The notes beneath the pieces are model-generated. The model made no database searches, was not told where the DNA came from, and saw only the letters and a list, made by a program, of their open reading frames with translations. Both the position numbers and the translations under genes were made by a program. A stretch of 38,948 bases of DNA from contig URBH01000015.1 of assembly GCA_900546075.1 (NCBI GenBank), forward strand, positions 1 through 38,948, written 5' to 3'. Shown in pieces: positions 32,465 to 38,948 of the stretch (position 1 is its first letter; each line of letters opens with the position of its first letter). The stretch comes from an uncultured Eubacteriales bacterium. GTDB taxonomy: Bacteria; Bacillota; Clostridia; Oscillospirales; Oscillospiraceae.

Positions 32465-33733
32465 TCAGCACTCCCTGATGATATATTCCCGGAGTCTTCC
32501 GTAGAGAATTCCGTCCACCACGGCCTCGATCTCAATGCCCTCCGGGGTGTAGTCCACTTTCTTGACCTGGGCGCCGTCATGCAGCGTCTCCACCATGCCG
32601 CCCATAGCGTAGGGAAGACGCACCACGACATGGTGCCGGGCATGGTTCAGGGCGCTTTCGATGGCTTTCAGCAGCCCGTCCATGTTGATTCCCCGTTTGG
32701 CGGAGATGGCAACAATGTTTTTCCCCACGGGAATGTCGTCGGAATACACCAGATCGGCCTTGTTGTAGCATTTCAGCACCGGTGTTTCCGGCTTGGCCAG
32801 CTGAGAGATCAGCCTGTCCACCACGGCGATATGCTCCTCAAGATGGGGGTCGGAAGCGTCGATGACATGCAGAAGCAGGTCGGCGAATTCCAGTTCCTCC
32901 AGCGTCGCCCGGAAGGCGTCCACCAGATGATGGGGCAGCTTCGCAATAAATCCCACGGTGTCGGACAGAATCACATCCAGATTGTCCGAAACCGTCAGAA
33001 GCCGGGAGGTGGTGTCCAGGGTGTCAAACAGCCGGTTGTTGGCGGGAATCCCCGCGCCGGTGAGCTGGTTGAGCAGGGTGGATTTTCCCGCGTTGGTGTA
33101 GCCCACAATAGCCACCACCGGGACGGAATTTTTCATTCTCCGCTCCCGCTGGACGGAGCGTACCTTGCGCACCTGTTCCAGCTCTTCTTCCAGACGGTTA
33201 ATGCGCTCCCGGATGTGCCGACGGTCGGATTCCAGCTTGGTCTCGCCGGGGCCCCGGGTGCCGATGCCGCCGCCCTGCCGGGAAAGGCTCGTGCCCATGC
33301 CGGACAGCCGGGGCAGCAGATATTTGTACTGCGCCAGCTCCACCTGAAGCCGACCTTCCTTCGTTTTCGCCCGCTGGGCAAAAATGTCCAGAATCAGGGC
33401 GCTCCTGTCCAGAACGGGAAGCCCGATGATCTCCTCCAGCGCCCGGATGTTGCCGGGAGAAAGCTCGTTGTCGAAAATGACCATGGTAGCCTGGGTCGCT
33501 TCCGCCAGCATCTGCACCTCCTGGGCTTTTCCCTCGCCGATGAAGCTGTGGGAATCGGGGGTATGGCGGTTTTGCAGCACCTTGCCTGTGCAGAAACCTC
33601 CTGCGGTCTCCAGAAGGTCTTCCAGCTCGTCCAGGGTGCTTTCGGTGGCAGTCTCTTCCTCGGCAAAGCAGTCCGCGTTCAATCCCACCAGGACTGCACG
33701 CTCCCGGGTCTGTTTATCAAATCTTTCTTCCAT
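32465..33733 (-). CDS. hflX: Ribosome-associated GTPase HflX
   Basis: A 422-residue GTPase that splits stalled 70S ribosomes and rescues them under stress. The N-terminal HflX domain has VLQNRHTPDSHSFIGEGKAQEV at 52-73, LDRSALILDIFAQRA, LPRLSGMGTSLSRQGGGIGTRGPGETKLE, then a coiled-coil linker. The G-domain follows with GYTNAGKST at 211-219, DTVGFI and NKADLV. The ATG at 33733 is chosen because GGAGG is 4-5 bases upstream. It is the first gene of the long - strand run, with an extended -10 promoter at 33803-33831. Confidence 0.95.
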   Translation of the reverse strand: MEERFDKQTRERAVLVGLNADCFAEEETATESTLDELEDLLETAGGFCTGKVLQNRHTPDSHSFIGEGKAQEVQMLAEATQATMVIFDNELSPGNIRALEEIIGLPVLDRSALILDIFAQRAKTKEGRLQVELAQYKYLLPRLSGMGTSLSRQGGGIGTRGPGETKLESDRRHIRERINRLEEELEQVRKVRSVQRERRMKNSVPVVAIVGYTNAGKSTLLNQLTGAGIPANNRLFDTLDTTSRLLTVSDNLDVILSDTVGFIAKLPHHLVDAFRATLEELEFADLLLHVIDASDPHLEEHIAVVDRLISQLAKPETPVLKCYNKADLVYSDDIPVGKNIVAISAKRGINMDGLLKAIESALNHARHHVVVRLPYAMGGMVETLHDGAQVKKVDYTPEGIEIEAVVDGILYGRLREYIIREC

Positions 33734-33802
33734 ATTACCTCCGCTTTTCTCATGGGAGGCGTTCCCCGCCCGGGCAACACTTCCCCTCTTACCATTTCTC
33801 TT

Positions 33803-33831
33803 ATTATACCACACATCCGCGCCGCGAACAA
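33803..33831 (-). promoter_or_regulatory. Extended -10 promoter of hflX and the housekeeping run
   Basis: On the - strand, TATAAT (33803-33808) preceded by TGG (extended -10) with a 17-bp spacer to TTGTTC (33826-33831). The weak -35 is offset by the extended -10. It starts 15 bases after the rpmE terminator and leaves a leader of about 60 bases. Confidence 0.75.
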
Positions 33832-33845
33832 CCACAAAAATACAA

Positions 33846-33878
33846 AAATCCCGCACTGCATCGCGCAGTGCGGGATTT
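33846..33878 (-). terminator. Terminator of rpmE
   Basis: A perfect 14-bp stem (AAATCCCGCACTGC and its complement) with a 5-base loop starts 7 bases after the rpmE stop and is followed on the - strand by TTTTTGTATTTTTG. A strong intrinsic terminator. Confidence 0.9.
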
Positions 33879-33885
33879 GCGGGTC

Positions 33886-34086
33886 TTACTTCAGGCCAAA
33901 CCGCTTGTTGAACCGATCAACACGTCCACCGGTGTCAACCAGCTTCTGCTTGCCGGTATAGAAAGGGTGGCACTTGGAGCAGATCTCAACACGAATGTCC
34001 TTCTTGGTAGAACCAGTGGTAAAGACATTGCCGCACGCGCAGCGGATGGTGGTCTGTTCGTACTTGGGATGGATACCTTCCTTCAT
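33886..34086 (-). CDS. rpmE: 50S ribosomal protein L31, zinc-binding form
   Basis: A 66-residue ribosomal protein of the zinc-containing L31 type. It opens MKEGIHPKYEQ, has CACGNVF and CSKCHPFYTGKQ with the paired cysteines that bind zinc, and ends GGRVDRFNKRFGLK. The ATG at 34086 is chosen because AGAGGTG lies upstream; an in-frame GTG three codons earlier falls within that site. It has its own promoter and terminator. Confidence 0.97.
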   Translation of the reverse strand: MKEGIHPKYEQTTIRCACGNVFTTGSTKKDIRVEICSKCHPFYTGKQKLVDTGGRVDRFNKRFGLK

Positions 34087-34152
34087 TTCGTTCACCTCTT
34101 TCTTATCAGTTAAAGGGCATAGTAGCCCCGGGCAATCTTTAATCGCCCGGAT

Positions 34153-34181
34153 ATCATATCATAAACTGTCGGAGAATGCAA
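34153..34181 (-). promoter_or_regulatory. Promoter of rpmE
   Basis: On the - strand, TTGCAT (34176-34181), a 17-bp spacer and TATGAT (34153-34158). The leader of about 60 bases can form a small hairpin (GGGC-TACTAT-GCCC, 34115-34128), and an inverted repeat of nine pairs lies at 34128-34150. These might be an L31 leader of the kind described in Firmicutes, but this is a weak inference. Confidence 0.7.
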
Positions 34182-34241
34182 GCACTTTTTTCGATTTTTT
34201 CAAAAAATCGAAAAATCGTGGTGCGTCAGCAGTTTTTCCAA

Positions 34242-35465
34242 TCAGAATGCCCAGTTGCCGTTCCGGAAAATGGGTACAACTTTGCCGTCCTCGCAGATGC
34301 CGTCGATGTTCATGCTGTCGCAGCCGATCATGAAATCCTCGTGGATCATGGAATCGTTGACGCCCAGGGCGCGGCACTCCTCCAGGGTCTTATTCTGGAA
34401 GTCCTGAATGGTGTCGGCAAAGCCCATGCCCAGCGCCAGATGGCAGGCGGCGTTTTCGTCGAACAGAGTGTTATAGAACAGGATGCCGCTCTCCGCAATG
34501 GGGCTGTGCTGGGGTACCAGGGCGCACTCGCCCAGATAAGACGCACCATCGTCCATGGCGATCATGGTCTTGAGCAGCTCCTCGCCCTTCTCCGCCTTGA
34601 CCTCCACGGCCTTGCCCTTTTCAAAGCGGACGGAGAAATTCTCAATCAGCTGCCCCTGATAGCTCAGAGGCTTGCTGGCATAGACGATGCCCTCGGCCTC
34701 GCCCCGCTTGGGGGAGATGAAGCACTCCTCCGTGGGGATGTTGGGGTTGAAGAAGATGCCCTGCAGGCTGGTGTCTCCGCCGCCCTTCCACTCGCCCTCG
34801 GGGATCATGCCCACGGTCAGGTCGGTGCCGTTTTCCGCGGTGTAGTGCAGGCTGCGGATGTGCAGGCCGTTGAGGTAAGCGCAGCGGTCATGCAGATCGG
34901 CGTTGTGCTCCTCCCAGGCCTTCACGGGGTCGTCGGTCACACGGGAGGTGAACAGGATGGCCTCCCACAGCTTCTCCATGGCGGTGCTGGTGCGCATTCC
35001 GGGGAACACCTTCTTCGCCCAGGCCGCACCGGGGACGGCAGCGATGCACCACTGCTCCTTGTTCTCCAGCTGGTCGTTGTAGGGCTTCACGATGGGGTAG
35101 CGCAGCTGCCGGGCCTTGGACAGCTTCGCCATATTGATGCCCTTCAGGCCGTCCGGGTCTTCGGAAATCAGGTGGATGCGGCAGGGAACCACGTCCACAT
35201 AGTGCTGCAATCTGGCCTTCTGCCACTCGGGAACCTCGCCCATGGTCTTGACGGACTGATGGCGGACATGGAGCTTCTGGAGGGGCTGGTAGTTCCACTC
35301 CACGCTGACCTTCTTCGCCTTGGCCTTGTAGGCTTCCTCCACAACCATCTGCACAAATTCCGGCTGGTCAAGATCGGCGTAAATCAGCACCTCCTGTCCC
35401 TTCCGGACGTTGACGCCGCTGCGGACAATCAGGCGGGCGTATTCTCTTAATACCGTTTTTTTCAT
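34242..35465 (-). CDS. M29 family aminopeptidase (AmpS/PepS type)
   Basis: A 407-residue cytosolic metalloaminopeptidase of family M29 that removes N-terminal residues from peptides. The likely metal ligands are E246/E247 in NIPTEE, E313 in LGECALVP, H342 in YNTLFDENAACHLALG, and H375 and D377 in SMIHEDFMIG. The N-terminal domain is complete (KGQEVLIYADLDQPEFVQ). AGGAGA lies about 9 bases before the ATG. It is monocistronic with its own promoter. The 76 bases downstream contain an AT-rich inverted repeat at 34187-34215 that may be a weak terminator. Confidence 0.93.
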   Translation of the reverse strand: MKKTVLREYARLIVRSGVNVRKGQEVLIYADLDQPEFVQMVVEEAYKAKAKKVSVEWNYQPLQKLHVRHQSVKTMGEVPEWQKARLQHYVDVVPCRIHLISEDPDGLKGINMAKLSKARQLRYPIVKPYNDQLENKEQWCIAAVPGAAWAKKVFPGMRTSTAMEKLWEAILFTSRVTDDPVKAWEEHNADLHDRCAYLNGLHIRSLHYTAENGTDLTVGMIPEGEWKGGGDTSLQGIFFNPNIPTEECFISPKRGEAEGIVYASKPLSYQGQLIENFSVRFEKGKAVEVKAEKGEELLKTMIAMDDGASYLGECALVPQHSPIAESGILFYNTLFDENAACHLALGMGFADTIQDFQNKTLEECRALGVNDSMIHEDFMIGCDSMNIDGICEDGKVVPIFRNGNWAF

Positions 35466-35542
35466 AAAAATGTATCTCCTTTTCTTAAAAGCTCCGGGAA
35501 TACCAAACTTTTTGGTTTCCAGAGATTTGCCAGACTTTTGCT

Positions 35543-35571
35543 ATAGTAGCAGATTTTCTTCAAAAGGTCAA
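35543..35571 (-). promoter_or_regulatory. Promoter of the aminopeptidase gene
   Basis: On the - strand, TTGACC (35566-35571), a 17-bp spacer and TACTAT (35543-35548). Its -35 box is only 6 bp from the -35 box of the divergent promoter at 35578-35606. Confidence 0.7.
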
Positions 35572-35577
35572 TGCTTG

Positions 35578-35606
35578 TTGCAATCCATTCAAAAATCGTT
35601 TATAAT
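35578..35606 (+). promoter_or_regulatory. Promoter of the homocysteine methyltransferase gene
   Basis: TTGCAA (35578-35583), a 17-bp spacer and a perfect TATAAT (35601-35606). The leader of about 80 bases could pair GCCGGG with CCCGGC near 35630-35665; no known methionine riboswitch was recognised. Confidence 0.75.
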
Positions 35607-35692
35607 TATCTCAATCCATCCGTCAGTTTTTGCCGGGATATGCCGCATGATACACGCTCCCCGGCGAGCCGATTATCGAGAGAGGTATTCTT

Positions 35693-36562
35693 ATGCTTAC
35701 AAGAGAAGAATTTCAGCAGAAGATTCAGGAGGGCGTCCGCATTCTGGACGGCGCCACCGGCTCCAATCTCCGCGCCGCCGGAATGCCCAAGGGCTGCTGC
35801 ACCGAGCAGTGGGTGCTGGAAAATCCGGAACCCCTAGTAGCGCTCCAACGCGCCTACGCCGCCGCAGGCAGTCAGATCATCTACGCGCCCACCTTCCAGG
35901 CGCAGCCCATCGCCCTGAAAACCGTGGGCATGGACGCCCAGACGGAGAAACTCAACGAAGCGCTGGTGGCGCTGTCCCGCTCCGCCGCCCCCGGGTGTCT
36001 CATCGCAGGCGACCTGACCACCCTGGCCGTTTACTGCGACAGCTGGAACCCGGACTGCTTCGACCTGCTGGTGGAGAATTACCGCCGTCAGATCCGCGGT
36101 CTGATCGACGGCGGGGCCGATCTGCTCATCGGCGAGACCCTGCTTTATGCCCAGGAGGCGGAGGCCATTCTCACCGCCGCCGAGCTGGAGGGCGCGGGGG
36201 CTGCCATGTACTCCTTCACCCTGCAATCCGACGGGGCGCTGCTCTCCGGCGCGGACGGCGGGAAGGTTCTGCACGATCTGGAAGCGGCGGGCGCGGCCGC
36301 CGTGGGCTTTAACTGCGTGGCGGCGGACATGATGACGCCCCATCTGGTGTCAAAGCTGCGCCGCAGTGTAAGGGTTCCTCTGATCTGCAAGCCCAACGCA
36401 GGCATCCCCACCATCAACGACCAGGGCGTCGCCGAGTACGCTCAGACACCGGAGGAATTTACGGATATCATGCTTCAGTGCCGGGACAACGGCGCCGCCT
36501 TGCTGGGCGGCTGCTGCGGCACGACCCCGGCGTTCATTGCGGCTCTTGCCAAATCGCTGTAA
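35693..36562 (+). CDS. Homocysteine S-methyltransferase family protein
   Basis: A 289-residue zinc-dependent (beta/alpha)8 barrel that transfers a methyl group to homocysteine, making methionine. Visible motifs are RILDGATGSNLRAAG at 17-30, IIYAPTFQAQP at 62-72, GDLTTLAVY and LIGETL, and the three zinc cysteines C208 (VGFNC), C274 and C275 (GGCCGTTP). It has only the homocysteine half of MetH, without the folate and cobalamin domains, so the methyl donor may be S-methylmethionine or a partner protein. AGAGG lies about 8 bases before the ATG. Monocistronic, with promoter and terminator. Confidence 0.9.
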   Translation: MLTREEFQQKIQEGVRILDGATGSNLRAAGMPKGCCTEQWVLENPEPLVALQRAYAAAGSQIIYAPTFQAQPIALKTVGMDAQTEKLNEALVALSRSAAPGCLIAGDLTTLAVYCDSWNPDCFDLLVENYRRQIRGLIDGGADLLIGETLLYAQEAEAILTAAELEGAGAAMYSFTLQSDGALLSGADGGKVLHDLEAAGAAAVGFNCVAADMMTPHLVSKLRRSVRVPLICKPNAGIPTINDQGVAEYAQTPEEFTDIMLQCRDNGAALLGGCCGTTPAFIAALAKSL

Positions 36563-36612
36563 ATCCGGCACTTCCTTTTTTTCCCTTCGTCGAAAAAGCT
36601 TAAGATTTTCCA

Positions 36613-36637
36613 AAAAGCGGGCGTTTCGCCCGCTTTT
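36613..36637 (+). terminator. Terminator after the homocysteine methyltransferase gene
   Basis: An 11-bp stem (AAAAGCGGGCG / CGCCCGCTTTT) with a TTT loop, followed by CTTATTG. It lies 50 bases after the stop and just before the next promoter. Confidence 0.8.
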
Positions 36638-36641
36638 CTTA

Positions 36642-36670
36642 TTGCCAAGTCAGGTGATGTTTGATATAAT
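36642..36670 (+). promoter_or_regulatory. Promoter directly before the membrane-acyltransferase gene
   Basis: TTGCCA (36642-36647), a 17-bp spacer and a perfect TATAAT (36665-36670). The ATG at 36680 lies 9 bases after the -10 box, so a transcript starting at the normal distance would have almost no leader. Confidence 0.7.
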
Positions 36671-36679
36671 TACGTTGTT

Positions 36680-38098
36680 ATGAAAAACAGAATTCATCTC
36701 TATGTCAGCCGCAAAAACGCGCTGACCTGGCTGATGGCGCTGTGCATGGTCTGCTCGGCAGTGGCCCGCATTGCGCTCTCCGGTTTGAAAGGGTCCGGAG
36801 ACGCGCATTTCGTGTGGAGCCAAATCGTTCTGCCAATCGCGGCGGCCGTGCTGTACGCGCTCATCGCCCTCCTGTCCGGGGAAGAACGGTTCTATAAGAC
36901 CGCCATTCCCGTCTGGCTTATGGCCTGGTACGCCGGCCTGACCTTCTCCGGCGGTGTTTCCAGCCGGTTGATGGCGTTTCTTTTCTGGATCGCGGTGATC
37001 TTCTTCGCCTTCCTCTACACGGACATCACCGCCGGACGCCGCAGGCACGCCGTGCTGCTCCTGTTCCCTATTCTGTGCTGTCCGCTGCTGTTCCTGCTGT
37101 ACTGCTACCGGGCGTTCCTCCTGCGGGGCGACCTCACTGCGGGCGGTAAGTGCCTGCCGGACTTTCTCATGGTTCTGGGAATGCTGATCCTTCTTTTCGG
37201 CATTCGGGTGCATCCGGTGGGCGAATACCATCCCACCTGGGGCGACCGCACCGACGGACGCCGTCTGCGCACCCTGCCCCCCATGGCGCAGGTTTCCCCC
37301 TACATCATGGTCACCCGGAACACCTCCGCGAACCTCTTTGAGGAGTCTCTGGAAATCAGCCACATTGACCGCTACATCCGCCGCAAGCGCCGGGAGGGTC
37401 TGACCAGCTTCGGCATTACCCACGTTCTGCTGGCGGCCTATTGCCGGGGCATGTGCCGCTATCCCGGCCTGAACCGCTTCCTCGCGGGACAGAAGGTCTA
37501 TTCCCGGGGCGACGACATTCAGTACTGCATGACCATCAAGAAGGAAATGACCGCCGACTCCCCGGACACCATCGTCAAGGTGCACTTAATTCCCCGGGAC
37601 ACTGCCGACGATGTTTACCGCAAGCTCCAATCCGCCGTGGAAAATGTGAAGAATACGCCCCTGGATTCCAATTTTGACAACACGGCGGGTGCCCTTACGC
37701 TGATTCCCGGCGTATTCCTGAAGTTCACGGTGTGGCTGCTGAAAACCCTGGATTATTTCGGGATGCTGCCCAAATTCCTGCTGGAGGTCAGCCCCTTCCA
37801 CGGGAGTCTGTTCTTCACCTCCATGGGAAGCCTGGGCATCCCGCCCATTTATCATCACCTGTACGATTTTGGCAACCTGCCGGTATTCGGCTCCTTCGGC
37901 ATGAAGCGCCGGGCGGTGGAGGTGCAGGAGGACGGCACCGTGGTGGAAAAGAAGTACGTGGACGTCAAGTTCACCCTGGACGAGCGGATCGTGGACGGCT
38001 TCTACTACGCCGCCTTCTTCAAGCATTATCGCCGCATTCTCGCCCATCCCGAAATTCTGGACAATCCGCCCGAAGAAGTGCTGAGCGACATTGACTGA
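36680..38098 (+). CDS. Membrane protein fused to a 2-oxoacid dehydrogenase acyltransferase (E2)-like domain
   Basis: A 472-residue protein. Residues 1 to about 176 contain some five or six hydrophobic segments (roughly 14-33, 47-66, 75-93, 97-115, 123-146, 158-176). From about 215 to the end it resembles the catalytic domain of lipoamide acyltransferases: SLFFTSMGSLGI, FGNLPVFGSFGMKRRAV and VDVKFTLDERIVDGFYYAAFF. The typical catalytic HRxxDG reads E435-R436-I-V-D439-G440, so the catalytic histidine is replaced by glutamate, and no lipoyl domain is present. It therefore is unlikely to be a normal E2. It may be a membrane acyltransferase or a non-enzymatic protein. No Shine-Dalgarno site precedes the ATG. 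birA follows directly. Confidence 0.8.
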   Translation: MKNRIHLYVSRKNALTWLMALCMVCSAVARIALSGLKGSGDAHFVWSQIVLPIAAAVLYALIALLSGEERFYKTAIPVWLMAWYAGLTFSGGVSSRLMAFLFWIAVIFFAFLYTDITAGRRRHAVLLLFPILCCPLLFLLYCYRAFLLRGDLTAGGKCLPDFLMVLGMLILLFGIRVHPVGEYHPTWGDRTDGRRLRTLPPMAQVSPYIMVTRNTSANLFEESLEISHIDRYIRRKRREGLTSFGITHVLLAAYCRGMCRYPGLNRFLAGQKVYSRGDDIQYCMTIKKEMTADSPDTIVKVHLIPRDTADDVYRKLQSAVENVKNTPLDSNFDNTAGALTLIPGVFLKFTVWLLKTLDYFGMLPKFLLEVSPFHGSLFFTSMGSLGIPPIYHHLYDFGNLPVFGSFGMKRRAVEVQEDGTVVEKKYVDVKFTLDERIVDGFYYAAFFKHYRRILAHPEILDNPPEEVLSDID

Positions 38099-38099
38099 C

Positions 38100-38897
38100 A
38101 TGAAAGAGCAGATTCTCTCCTTTCTTCCCCGGGAATATCCCTGGAAAGACCGCCTTTTCGTATTTCCCGAGCTGGATTCCACCAACAACCGCCTGAAAGT
38201 CCTGGCTTCCCAGGGCGCTCCCCATGGCACCGTGCTGATCGCCGACCGCCAGACCGGCGGCCGGGGACGGATGGGACGGTCGTTCCTCTCCCCGCCGGGG
38301 GTGGGGATTTATATGAGCATCCTTCTGCGTCCAAAGTGCGCCCCCCAGAAGCTGATGCACCTGACCTGCGCCGTCGCGGCCGCCATGTGCCACGCGGTGG
38401 AACGCGCCGTTCATCTTCGCCCCGGCATCAAGTGGACGAACGACCTGGTTTGGGGAAAGCAGAAGCTCGCCGGAATCCTCACGGAAATGGGGCTGAATCC
38501 CGCCGGGGACGTCGGCTGGGCGATCGTGGGCATCGGCGTCAACTGCTGCCAGAGGGCGGATGATTTTCCCCCGGAAATCCGGGACAGAGCCTGCTCCCTC
38601 GCCATGGCGGCCGGCCGGGAAATCGACCGCTGCCGGGTCGCCGCCGCCATGATGGAATCGCTGTGGGAAATGGACGCCTCCCTGTTTACCGGCAAGGAGG
38701 ACATGCTCCGGTTCTACCGGGAAAACTGCGTCACCCTCGGGAAGGAAATTTCCGTGGTGGGCGCAGGAGAAATCCGCCACGGGCGTGCTCTGGACGTGGA
38801 CGACGAGGGTGCGTTGGTGGTGCAGTTCTCCGACTCCCGCGTGGAAGCCGTCAACGCCGGGGAGGTCAGCGTTCGGGGAATGTACGGGTATGTCTGA
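38100..38897 (+). CDS. birA: Biotin--[acetyl-CoA-carboxylase] ligase, single-domain
   Basis: Attaches biotin to biotin-dependent carboxylases through biotinyl-AMP. The 265-residue protein has the ligase motif GGRGRMGRSF at 53-62, KWTNDLVW at 111-118, KLAGILTEMG, and IVGIGVNC, followed by the C-terminal SH3-like domain (GRALDVDDEGALVVQ). It lacks the N-terminal helix-turn-helix of bifunctional BirA, so it should not be a repressor. The ATG at 38100 lies one base after the upstream stop; a TTG at 38091 is a possible alternative. It is co-transcribed with the membrane E2-like gene. Confidence 0.93.
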   Translation: MKEQILSFLPREYPWKDRLFVFPELDSTNNRLKVLASQGAPHGTVLIADRQTGGRGRMGRSFLSPPGVGIYMSILLRPKCAPQKLMHLTCAVAAAMCHAVERAVHLRPGIKWTNDLVWGKQKLAGILTEMGLNPAGDVGWAIVGIGVNCCQRADDFPPEIRDRACSLAMAAGREIDRCRVAAAMMESLWEMDASLFTGKEDMLRFYRENCVTLGKEISVVGAGEIRHGRALDVDDEGALVVQFSDSRVEAVNAGEVSVRGMYGYV

Positions 38898-38907
38898 TAC
38901 GAGTTTT

Positions 38908-38935
38908 TAATAAAACGCTTAAAAGCGTTTTATTA
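38908..38935 (+). terminator. Terminator after birA
   Basis: A 12-13-bp stem (TAATAAAACGCTT and its complement) around a tiny loop 10 bases after the birA stop. The stem's own right arm supplies TTTTATTA, which can act as the U-tract. Confidence 0.75.
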
Positions 38936-38948
38936 GGCCGCAGGATTG

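Noticed and set aside
34187..34215. AT-rich inverted repeat as a strong terminator of the aminopeptidase gene
   Set aside because: The stem is almost all A-T with a near-zero loop, and on the - strand it is followed by A-rich rather than T-rich sequence. At best it is weak.
35613..35692. Methionine-type riboswitch in the homocysteine methyltransferase leader
   Set aside because: The leader is only about 80 bases, with one poor hairpin and no recognised S-box or T-box elements.
1..38948. CRISPR array, phage, transposon or RNA gene in the window
   Set aside because: No regularly spaced repeats, transposase or integrase motifs, tRNA-like sequences or rRNA segments were seen on either strand.

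Overview
The window reads as chromosomal DNA of a GC-rich anaerobic Firmicute of the class Clostridia, most likely an Oscillospirales-type gut bacterium. This rests on the PolC-type replicase, the IspH-ribosomal protein S1 fusion, the ispG-polC and dgt-dnaG-sigma-cmk-ispH/rpsA gene order, Gram-positive Shine-Dalgarno sites and sigma-A promoters with 17-bp spacers. It is probably a metagenome-assembled contig. No rRNA, tRNA, CRISPR array, insertion sequence or phage gene was seen.

Layout. (1) 1-6412, + strand: an odd chimeric ORF (sugar-binding-protein N-terminus joined in frame to the C-terminal half of IspG), then polC and uridine phosphorylase. (2) 6462-15113, - strand: a dTDP-L-rhamnose operon (rfbA-rfbB-GT-rfbC order interleaved with sugar-transfer genes, ending in rfbD) that holds four tandem paralogous family-61-type glycosyltransferases. 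Three of the four carry different lesions: a 15-residue deletion, a frameshift at a run of eight C/G, and an in-frame TGA. (3) 15263-17328, - strand: a DEAD-box RNA helicase and a divergent short DprA-like protein. (4) 17520-21760, + strand: tmk, a DJ-1/PfpI protein, mltG with a long acidic N-terminal extension, and a U32 (TrhP-like) protein. (5) 21892-23877, - strand: Dabb protein, ACT-domain protein and UPF0210 protein. (6) 23962-33733, - strand: a tight nine-gene housekeeping run, hflX-yigZ-GNAT-dgt-dnaG-sigma-divergent sigma-cmk-ispH/rpsA. (7) 33886-38897: rpmE and an M29 aminopeptidase on -, then a homocysteine methyltransferase, a membrane-fused E2-like acyltransferase and birA on +.

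How the genes fit together. The rfb genes make dTDP-L-rhamnose, and the interleaved glycosyltransferases presumably build a rhamnose-containing surface glycan. Their different lesions and a 78-bp exact repeat between two of them look like a diversifying, possibly phase-variable, surface-sugar locus; this is the most interesting biology in the window. The housekeeping run joins ribosome rescue, replication priming, dNTP control, transcription initiation and translation initiation in one probable transcript.

Limits: all functional calls come from reading motifs and gene order by eye. No database search, alignment program or folding program was run. The chimeric first ORF may be an assembly artefact.
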